Positions 9,009-15,057 of a stretch of 64,000 nt of DNA are shown here, piece by piece. The position numbers and the translations under genes are program-made. How positions within the stretch are numbered: position 1 is the stretch's first letter; every line of letters begins with the position of its first letter. The notes under the pieces are model-generated. The model saw nothing but the letters and a program-made list of their open reading frames with translations, did not search any database and was not told where the DNA came from. The DNA is from GAS368 sp965227745 (lineage in GTDB: Bacteria > Verrucomicrobiota > Verrucomicrobiia > Opitutales > Opitutaceae): positions 2,728,001-2,792,000 of the forward strand of contig OZ245769.1 in NCBI GenBank assembly GCA_965227745.1, given 5' to 3'.

Positions 9009-10592
9009 ATGTCGACCGAGGCTCTCACCACCGATCTCATCCTCGAACGCATCCGCCGCGACGGCGTGCGCAAGACGGTCGCGGCCTTGCGCAAGCCGCC
9101 GGTGTCCTCGCGTTTGCTGCAAGAGCTGGCTGAACTCGCGGAGCCGTCGCAGGCGCAGCAATTCGTCGCGGCGTATCCACTCTCGCCCAGCCATTTGCTC
9201 GAGACGCTCGCGCGCACCGCGCAGGACCCGGAGGTCTTTCCGCTGCTGGCGACCAATCCGCGCACGCCGCCGCATCTCTTAAGCGAATTTGCCGCGCATG
9301 AAAATCCCGAGGTGCGCGTGCATGTCGCCACGCATCCCCAACTCGCGGCGCGTGAATTACAAGCTCTCGCCACCGATCCGGACGTCGCCGTTCGTCGCGC
9401 CGTGGCGGGAAATCTTTCGCTCCGCCTGCCGCACCACGCCGCGCTCGCCGCCGATGCCAACCCCGGCGTCCGCCTCCGCCTCGCCGGTCAATCGGCGCTG
9501 CCGGCCCAGGTCGCGCTGGTGCTCGCCGCCGACTCCAGCCCGGTCGTCCGCGCCCACACGATCGCCACCGCGGCCGCGACCGATGAAATGATCCTCGGCT
9601 GGGCCGCCAGTGACGAGGAGGAAGTGCAGCTCGCCCTCGCCACGCGCAAGGATCTTCCCGATCCCGCCCGCCACCTCCTGCTGTTGTCCTCTTCGCCCGC
9701 CGTGCGCCGCGCTGCGCGTGAGATGGGCGCACCGGATCTCGTCGAGTTGCTGCACCTCACGTTGCATGGCGAACCGGATGAGCGCGCTTGGGTCGCCGCC
9801 CGGCCTCCGCTGCCGAGCCCGTTGCAGCGCCTGCTCGCCCAAGACAACGATGCCACCGTGCGGCTCGCCCTCGCCGGTAATCCCGCGCTCGATCCCGATG
9901 TCGCCGGTTACTTTGTCGCACTGGCCGACGAAGCCGTCTGCGTCGCTCTCGCGACCAATCCCGCTGTATCCGCCGATCACGTACAGGCGCTCGCGGCCAC
10001 ACGTCTGCCCGCCGTGCTGACGGCACTGGCCTATCGGGAATCGCTTTATGATGAGCTCGTGACGTTTCTCATCGAGCACAGTCCGGACTTCTTGCGGCAC
10101 TGGGCCATTCAACAGCGGACTGCCGAGATCAATGACCCCGCGGCGGCGCGCAAGCTCGCCAGCCATTCGCTGCCCAGCATTCGCGCGCTAGCGGTCGCCA
10201 GCCATCCCTGGCGTCGCGCCGATCTCTACGACTTCGCTCGTGACGCCGCGCCCGCCGTCCGCCTCGCCGCGCTCAATCACCGCGAGGCCTCCGACGAACT
10301 CATCACTAGCCTGCTGACCGATCCCATTCCGGAAATCGCCACGGCCGCCGCTGAATTGAAGGCCGCGCGTCAGCTTGCCGCGCTCACCGCTCCTCCGGTC
10401 CGCGCCGGAGCGAAAGCGGCAACTCCAGCAACGAAGACGGCCCCCTCCACGAACAAGCCCGCGCCGCCCCTTTCCTCAACGTCTTCTTCATCTGCTTCGT
10501 CCGCGTCGAGCGCACGCCCCAGCACCAGCGCGGGCGCTCCCTCCGCGCCACCCAAACTTTTCAACCAACTCAAACGCCTCTTCTGGCAATAA
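9009..10592 (+). CDS. Leucine-rich-repeat-variant (LRV/HEAT-like) protein
   Basis: This 527-residue protein consists of roughly ten short repeats of about 24 residues with the pattern D-x-x-V-R-x-x-L-A-x-N-P, for example NPGVRLRLAGQSALP and DATVRLALAGNPALD. That pattern matches the leucine-rich-repeat-variant family, a right-handed alpha solenoid used for protein binding. After the repeats comes a Ser/Ala/Pro/Thr-rich linker (about 455-512), and the chain ends in an amphipathic peptide, KLFNQLKRLFWQ. It lies 3 bases after the FtsK-type gene and 7 before the next, so it is co-translated with the translocase. A scaffold or adaptor role for the translocase is inferred from context only. Confidence 0.75.
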   Translation: MSTEALTTDLILERIRRDGVRKTVAALRKPPVSSRLLQELAELAEPSQAQQFVAAYPLSPSHLLETLARTAQDPEVFPLLATNPRTPPHLLSEFAAHENPEVRVHVATHPQLAARELQALATDPDVAVRRAVAGNLSLRLPHHAALAADANPGVRLRLAGQSALPAQVALVLAADSSPVVRAHTIATAAATDEMILGWAASDEEEVQLALATRKDLPDPARHLLLLSSSPAVRRAAREMGAPDLVELLHLTLHGEPDERAWVAARPPLPSPLQRLLAQDNDATVRLALAGNPALDPDVAGYFVALADEAVCVALATNPAVSADHVQALAATRLPAVLTALAYRESLYDELVTFLIEHSPDFLRHWAIQQRTAEINDPAAARKLASHSLPSIRALAVASHPWRRADLYDFARDAAPAVRLAALNHREASDELITSLLTDPIPEIATAAAELKAARQLAALTAPPVRAGAKAATPATKTAPSTNKPAPPLSSTSSSSASSASSARPSTSAGAPSAPPKLFNQLKRLFWQ

Positions 10593-10598
10593 ACCATC

Positions 10599-10913
10599 AT
10601 GGCAAAGAAACCCACACCACTCACTTTCCGCGACATCGTGCTCGGCGCCGAGGCCGACGTGATTCGCCAGGCCCTCGAGGCCCGCGTGAAGATCGATGCG
10701 CTCATCGTCGAGCGCCAAGCCGCCTACGAGCGCATCGCCGCACTCGAGACGCAGGTTGCCACCCTCGTCGGCGAGCCCGGCGTCTATCCGTTCCCCGCGC
10801 CCCCGCTGCCCGTCGCCGGCTTTGAGACCAAGCCCGCCAAGAAGACTTCGTCCGGCAGCTCTGCCGCCGACACTGACTCCGACGAGGACGACGATACCTC
10901 CGCCCAATCGTAA
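10599..10913 (+). CDS. Small uncharacterised protein, paralogue A
   Basis: This 104-residue protein has a charged helical N-terminus (about 8-55), then the segment IAALETQVATLVGEPGVYPF followed by PAPPLP, then a low-complexity acidic tail (SAADTDSDEDDD). The LET-x(n)-LGEP-YPF-PPLP signature recurs in the next gene, so the two are paralogues. It starts 6 bases after the LRV gene and belongs to the FtsK operon. I do not recognise the family. The helical, Pro-terminated signature looks like a protein-protein docking element. Confidence 0.7.
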   Translation: MAKKPTPLTFRDIVLGAEADVIRQALEARVKIDALIVERQAAYERIAALETQVATLVGEPGVYPFPAPPLPVAGFETKPAKKTSSGSSAADTDSDEDDDTSAQS

Positions 10914-10949
10914 TCTGAGTTTCGCGGCCCACCGCCAGCGAAACCATCG

Positions 10950-11375
10950 ATGACGCCCACCCAACAGATCCAGATCAACGGACTGCTCCTCCAGCGCGAG
11001 GAATTGTTCGTGCGTATCCATGATCTGGAGACCGCCGCCGCCGCAATCCTCGGCGAGCCCTACCCCTTCACGCGCCCGCCGCTTCCCTCGGATCAGCGCG
11101 GCAAAAAGAAGCCCGGCTCGGCGCGAACTGCCGCCCGCGACCCGTTACGCCGACTAGAGGGGTTGGAAACCGCCTATCGCGTGACCTATCAACGCGCGGG
11201 CCAAAGCGTGCAGGAGGTGCACGATGAACTCGATGCCCTGCGCACCCTGCTCGCCGCGCAAGGCGCGAACCTCCGCGTCACGCGCATCGAGACGATCGAC
11301 CTCGGCGGCCGGACCAAAGCCGTGCTGCTCGACACCCCTCCGCCGCCCGCACCGGCACCCGCTCCGTCGGCCTGA
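10950..11375 (+). CDS. Small uncharacterised protein, paralogue B
   Basis: This 141-residue protein opens with a helical segment that carries the same signature as its neighbour: RIHDLETAAAAILGEPYPF then RPPLP. A basic linker follows (GKKKPGSARTAARD), then a second helical region (about 68-120) and a Pro/Ala tail. It is the last gene of the FtsK-LRV operon, 36 bases after paralogue A, and ends just before a convergent secreted-protein gene. Function unknown. Confidence 0.68.
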   Translation: MTPTQQIQINGLLLQREELFVRIHDLETAAAAILGEPYPFTRPPLPSDQRGKKKPGSARTAARDPLRRLEGLETAYRVTYQRAGQSVQEVHDELDALRTLLAAQGANLRVTRIETIDLGGRTKAVLLDTPPPPAPAPAPSA

Positions 11376-11403
11376 GGCCCGCACTCCTCATAATCGCTAA
11401 GCT

Positions 11404-11841
11404 TCACCAATTCAGGTGAAGGAGATCGACGTTCAGCCGCGGCCCGCCTTCTCGCGCCTTGCCCATATCCTGATGCGACAGGGTCGAGAACGAGACGAGT
11501 TCCACCCACGGCCACATGCCGACCTCGTAGTTCGCCCCACCGATCTTGCCGTCGAAAAATTTTCCACCCTTGATCGGACTCCACTTTCCGTCGGCTAATT
11601 GCTGCGGCGGCGGTCCCAAGCGGGGAATCGCAGTGGAGCGAACGACATACTTATCCATCACGAGCATAGAGGTGCTGGAGTTGCTGGCGGCGACCGTCGC
11701 ATCGCTCCGCACCGGCTCGGGAATCGCAGCTTTTGTGGCCGGATCGAGGCGGACGCGCGGCTGCGGAACCACCCGTGTTTCCTCTGCCATCACGACACTG
11801 CCCAACGATAAAATCAACACGAGCGCACACGGTGTTTTCAT
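11404..11841 (-). CDS. Small secreted protein of unknown function
   Basis: The ATG at 11841 is chosen because it gives a clean signal peptide (MKTPCALVLILSLGSVVMA, cleavage before EETR). The mature protein of about 125 residues has no cysteine or recognisable domain. It has a central segment SSTSMLVMDKYVVRS and a C-terminal half rich in Gly and Trp (GGANYEVGMWPWVELVSFST). A similar DKYVVRS phrase is common in short periplasmic proteins of this phylum, but I cannot name a family. It converges with the FtsK operon. A small inverted repeat, CTTCACC/GGTGAAG (11402-11421), spans its stop. Confidence 0.6.
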   Translation of the reverse strand: MKTPCALVLILSLGSVVMAEETRVVPQPRVRLDPATKAAIPEPVRSDATVAASNSSTSMLVMDKYVVRSTAIPRLGPPPQQLADGKWSPIKGGKFFDGKIGGANYEVGMWPWVELVSFSTLSHQDMGKAREGGPRLNVDLLHLNW

Positions 11842-11969
11842 GATCGGGGTGGGACTACTGAGTGTGACCTCGGAGAGCACATCTCGTTCCCTCTGCCCTT
11901 GACCGCATCCGCCCTTCATTTGGCGCGCGAAATTTACGGCTGACGCCCCGCGCCAAACCTGCGCCAGTC

Positions 11970-14318
11970 TTGTTTGTGCCGCAGACCATTTACGCGCCGA
12001 CTCGTTTCACCCTGTTCTCCGCCTTCGTCGTAATGGGCGGGATCTACGTCGCGGAAGTCGGCTTCAGCGGCACCGTCACGCAGCTCTATCTACTCGCGCC
12101 GACGCTGTCGCTGACGCCTTCGGCTAACCACGCGGCGATGGTCGAGGCCTCGCTCATGATCGTGGCCAAGCTCCTCGCGTGCTTCTCCGTGACAACCATC
12201 GCGCTGGAGTACTCGCGCGAGCGCTGGCGCAACCTCGGCACCATCGGCTTCCCCTCGATCGCCCTCGCGGCGGCCTTCGTCCCGCTCATCGCCGCCACGA
12301 CGATCTTCCTCTCCGAACTTGATAACCTGCTTCGCTACCTGCTGCCGGTCGAAGCGCTCAACGATTTGGATTTCGCCCCTGGGCTCGATACGTTGATGAA
12401 CGCGTCCTGGCAGGGCCCGGTGCTCGCCGTGGTCATCGCGCCGCTGACGGAGGAAATTTTATTTCGCGGGGTCATTTTGCGCGGCCTGTTAAGTCGCTGG
12501 CATCCCTCGGTGGCGATCCTCGCCTCCGCCATGATGTTTGCGTTCATGCACCTGAATCCGGCGCAGACTCCCATCGCCCTCGGCCTCGGGCTGCTCCTCG
12601 GCTGGATCTATGTCCGCACGCGGTCACTCGGTCTCTGCATGCTAGGCCACGCGCTCAATAATTCCGCCAGCTATCCGATGGACTTTTTCCCCTTCGAGAT
12701 CGACGGCTTCAACCATGACCCTGCGGGCATGCTCCCCGGCACCGTGGTGTTTCATCCGTGGTGGTTTGATCTTACGGGAGTCGGACTATTCTGCGCCGGT
12801 TTGTACATCATGCACCGCTTCGCCCCGCCCTCCGCGCCGTGGCGACTGACTGAGCCGTCCGCAGCAACTTCACCCAGCGTGTCGCCCGGAATCACGACAC
12901 CTCCCCCACTCCCGGCAACGGCCGAGCCCCCGCTTCGAGAGGGGTCGATTGGCAATTCCGCGAGAAATGACGATTGTCAGCCCGCTTCCGCTGCCAACAC
13001 TCAACCGTCCATGTCCGCCGAACTCGTCACCCTCGTCACCTCCCTGGCTCAACGCGCCCGCGCCGCGTCGCTCACGCTGGCGACGGTCCCGACGGCGGCG
13101 AAGAACGCCGCCCTCGACGAACTCGCGCGCCTGATTGAGACGTCGCACGAGTCGCTGCTCGCGGCCAATGCCCTCGATCTCGCCTCGCCCGAGGCCGCCG
13201 CGCTCACGCCCGCCTCGCGTGACCGCCTCACGCTTAATGCGGCCCGCCTCGCGCACCTCGCCCAATCCGTCCGCGAGGTCGCCGTGCTGCCCGATCCCGT
13301 GGGCACCGTGCTCGACGACACCACGCGTCCCAACGGTCTGCGCATCCGCAAAGTCCGCGTGCCCATCGGCGTCATTGGCATCATCTACGAGTCGCGCCCC
13401 AACGTCACGGTCGACTGCGCCATCCTCTGCCTGAAGAGCGGCAACGCGTCCATCTTGCGCGGGGGCAAGGAGTGCTTTCATACCAACACCGCCCTCGCGT
13501 CCCTCATCCAACAGGCCCTCGCCACCGCCGGCCTCCCCGCCGACGCCGTGCAGCTCGTGCCCACGACCGATCGCGCCGCGCTCACCGCCCTGCTGAAGCT
13601 CGACACGCTCATTCACTGCATCATCCCGCGCGGTGGCGAGGGCCTCATCCGCTTCGTCGCGCAAAACTCCACCATCCCCGTCATCAAGCACTACAAGGGC
13701 GTGTGCTTCGTCTACGTCGACGCCGCCGCCGATCTCGCCATGGCCGAATCGATCACGCTCAACGCCAAGGTCACGCGCCCGAGCGCGTGCAACTCCGCCG
13801 AACAGCTCCTCGTGCACCGCAGCGTGGCGGAGAAGTTTCTGCCCACCGTCGCCCGCGCCCTCATAGCGAAAAACGTTCAGCTCCGCTGCGACCCCGCCAG
13901 TCTCGCGATTATCGCCGCCGCCCCGCCCGATCTCTCAACTCTCAACTCTCAGCTCTCAACTTCCGTCGCACCAGCGACGGAAGCCGACTACTCCACCGAG
14001 TTCCTCGACTACGTCATCGCTATCCGCGTCGTCGATTCCGTCGGTGACGCCATCGCACTCATCAATCGCGACAGCTCCAGCCATAGCGATGCCATCGTGA
14101 CCGCCGATGAAACCGCCGCCCGCCGTTTCCTCGCCGAGGTCGATAGCGCCACGGTTTTCTGGAATGCCAGCACGCGGTTCAATGACGGCTTCGAGTTTGG
14201 CTTTGGCGCCGAGATCGGCATCAGCACCGACCGCCTCCACGCCCGCGGCCCGATGGGCTTGCCCGAGCTCTGCTCGTACAAATACCTCATCGAGGGCACC
14301 GGCCAAGTGCGCGGCTGA
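11970..14318 (+). CDS. CAAX-type (CPBP) membrane protease joined in frame to ProA
   Basis: One uninterrupted frame of 782 codons. Residues about 10-285 form a polytopic membrane protein with the CPBP/Abi protease motifs: EEILFRG (E161/E162), H194 in AFMHLNP and H227 in LGHALNN. A Pro/Ser-rich stretch (about 291-347) contains no stop and leads directly into a complete glutamate-5-semialdehyde dehydrogenase starting at M348. The first codon is TTG (11970) or GTG (11976); no ATG precedes the first membrane helix. A one-base shift before 12968 would end the protease at a TGA (12968-12970), so a true fusion, an internal start for proA, or an indel in the C/G runs near 12900-12950 are all possible. 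The intramembrane protease substrate is unknown. Confidence 0.7.
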   Translation: MFVPQTIYAPTRFTLFSAFVVMGGIYVAEVGFSGTVTQLYLLAPTLSLTPSANHAAMVEASLMIVAKLLACFSVTTIALEYSRERWRNLGTIGFPSIALAAAFVPLIAATTIFLSELDNLLRYLLPVEALNDLDFAPGLDTLMNASWQGPVLAVVIAPLTEEILFRGVILRGLLSRWHPSVAILASAMMFAFMHLNPAQTPIALGLGLLLGWIYVRTRSLGLCMLGHALNNSASYPMDFFPFEIDGFNHDPAGMLPGTVVFHPWWFDLTGVGLFCAGLYIMHRFAPPSAPWRLTEPSAATSPSVSPGITTPPPLPATAEPPLREGSIGNSARNDDCQPASAANTQPSMSAELVTLVTSLAQRARAASLTLATVPTAAKNAALDELARLIETSHESLLAANALDLASPEAAALTPASRDRLTLNAARLAHLAQSVREVAVLPDPVGTVLDDTTRPNGLRIRKVRVPIGVIGIIYESRPNVTVDCAILCLKSGNASILRGGKECFHTNTALASLIQQALATAGLPADAVQLVPTTDRAALTALLKLDTLIHCIIPRGGEGLIRFVAQNSTIPVIKHYKGVCFVYVDAAADLAMAESITLNAKVTRPSACNSAEQLLVHRSVAEKFLPTVARALIAKNVQLRCDPASLAIIAAAPPDLSTLNSQLSTSVAPATEADYSTEFLDYVIAIRVVDSVGDAIALINRDSSSHSDAIVTADETAARRFLAEVDSATVFWNASTRFNDGFEFGFGAEIGISTDRLHARGPMGLPELCSYKYLIEGTGQVRG
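13011..14318 (+). CDS. proA: Glutamate-5-semialdehyde dehydrogenase (gamma-glutamyl phosphate reductase)
   Basis: From the in-frame ATG at 13011 the product is 435 residues, close to the family's usual length. It reduces gamma-glutamyl phosphate to glutamate-5-semialdehyde with NADPH, the second step of proline synthesis. Family hallmarks are PIGVIGIIYESRPNVTVD, KSGNASILRGGKE, the catalytic cysteine in RPSACNSAEQLLVH, and ASTRFNDGFEFGFGAEIGIS with HARGPMGL near the end. A segment reading STLNSQLSTS is inserted after the domain that normally reaches AIRVVDS. It is encoded by a repeat found elsewhere in the window. No Shine-Dalgarno sequence is obvious before 13011, so translation may depend on the upstream protease frame. 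No proB lies nearby. Confidence 0.88.
   Translation: MSAELVTLVTSLAQRARAASLTLATVPTAAKNAALDELARLIETSHESLLAANALDLASPEAAALTPASRDRLTLNAARLAHLAQSVREVAVLPDPVGTVLDDTTRPNGLRIRKVRVPIGVIGIIYESRPNVTVDCAILCLKSGNASILRGGKECFHTNTALASLIQQALATAGLPADAVQLVPTTDRAALTALLKLDTLIHCIIPRGGEGLIRFVAQNSTIPVIKHYKGVCFVYVDAAADLAMAESITLNAKVTRPSACNSAEQLLVHRSVAEKFLPTVARALIAKNVQLRCDPASLAIIAAAPPDLSTLNSQLSTSVAPATEADYSTEFLDYVIAIRVVDSVGDAIALINRDSSSHSDAIVTADETAARRFLAEVDSATVFWNASTRFNDGFEFGFGAEIGISTDRLHARGPMGLPELCSYKYLIEGTGQVRG
13931..13966 (+). repeat. Pyrimidine-rich CTCAACT repeat inserted inside proA
   Basis: Iterations of CTCAACT and CAGCTCT occupy this stretch and are read in frame as STLNSQLSTS. The last 24 bases match 55032-55055 with one mismatch, and related copies lie at 45873-45897 and 54811-54836 (reverse orientation). 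A normally intergenic repeat has therefore entered a core enzyme gene without breaking it. Confidence 0.7.
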
Positions 14319-14329
14319 TCCGGCGGCGT

Positions 14330-14914
14330 ATGAATCTCACGCGCTGGAAAAAGCTCTCCTCCCGCGACATCATCCGCGACCGCTGGGCCCGCCTGCGCGC
14401 TGATCGCGTCGAGATCGCGCCGGGCAAAATCCTCGACCCCTTCTACGTCCTCGAGGAGCACGAGTGGGTCCACGCCATCGCGCTCAATCGCGAGCGGCAG
14501 ATTCTTCTCGTGCGCCAATACCGTTACGCCGGCGATGCCTTCACCTGGGAGCTGCCCGGCGGGATGGTCGACCCCGGCGAGGACCTACTCGTTGCGACCC
14601 AACGCGAACTCCTCGAAGAAACGGGCGCGACCGCACCCACCTGGCGGCACATCGCCTCGCCCTTTCCGAATCCCGCACGCCAAAACAACCGCGTCCACGG
14701 CTACCTCGCCGAAGACGCCGCCATCACTGCCGCCCCCCAGCTCGACGCCAGCGAAGCCATCGAGTGCGCCTGGCACAGCATCCCGGCCACGCTCGACCTC
14801 ATCCGCTCCGGCGAATTTTCGCAGGCCAATCATATCGCGCTATTGTACATGACGCTCGATAAGCTCGGACTGGTCGCGCACCACCGGCATCCCACAGCGA
14901 AGCTTGAGGCTTGA
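14330..14914 (+). CDS. NUDIX hydrolase (ADP-ribose pyrophosphatase type)
   Basis: This 194-residue protein contains the NUDIX box G-x5-E-x7-REUxEExGU in GGMVDPGEDLLVATQREL followed by LEETGA. The preceding EHEWVHAIALNRERQILLVR and RQYRYAGDAFTWELPGG match the ADP-sugar pyrophosphatase (NudF/YffH-like) branch. It likely hydrolyses ADP-ribose or a related nucleoside diphosphate sugar using Mg ions coordinated by the box glutamates. It starts 12 bases after proA and may share its transcript. Confidence 0.88.
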   Translation: MNLTRWKKLSSRDIIRDRWARLRADRVEIAPGKILDPFYVLEEHEWVHAIALNRERQILLVRQYRYAGDAFTWELPGGMVDPGEDLLVATQRELLEETGATAPTWRHIASPFPNPARQNNRVHGYLAEDAAITAAPQLDASEAIECAWHSIPATLDLIRSGEFSQANHIALLYMTLDKLGLVAHHRHPTAKLEA

Positions 14915-14970
14915 GGTGGACGGCGACCTCCGGGCGCCGTCGGAGGGCGAAGATGAAAACTGCGACGGCA
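14911..14970. repeat. REP-like repeat (copy 2, half element)
   Basis: It begins TTGAGGTGGACGGCGACCTC and follows copy 1 (81-141) with only scattered changes through GAAAACTGCGACGGCA. The opposite arm seen in copy 1 is missing. It overlaps the stop codon of the NUDIX gene. Confidence 0.6.
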
Positions 14971-15057
14971 TTCGGGTTCTAACGATCGCAGATCGAAGCC
15001 CAGCGACTGATCGATCCGCTCTCGCCGAGCGCACTGGAGTGCATCAGCGTAGTCCGC

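Noticed and set aside
7392..9275. Long minus-strand frame opposite the FtsK-type gene
   Set aside because: The plus strand carries Walker A, Walker B and the gamma domain. The minus frame is an Arg/Glu/Gly-rich shadow.
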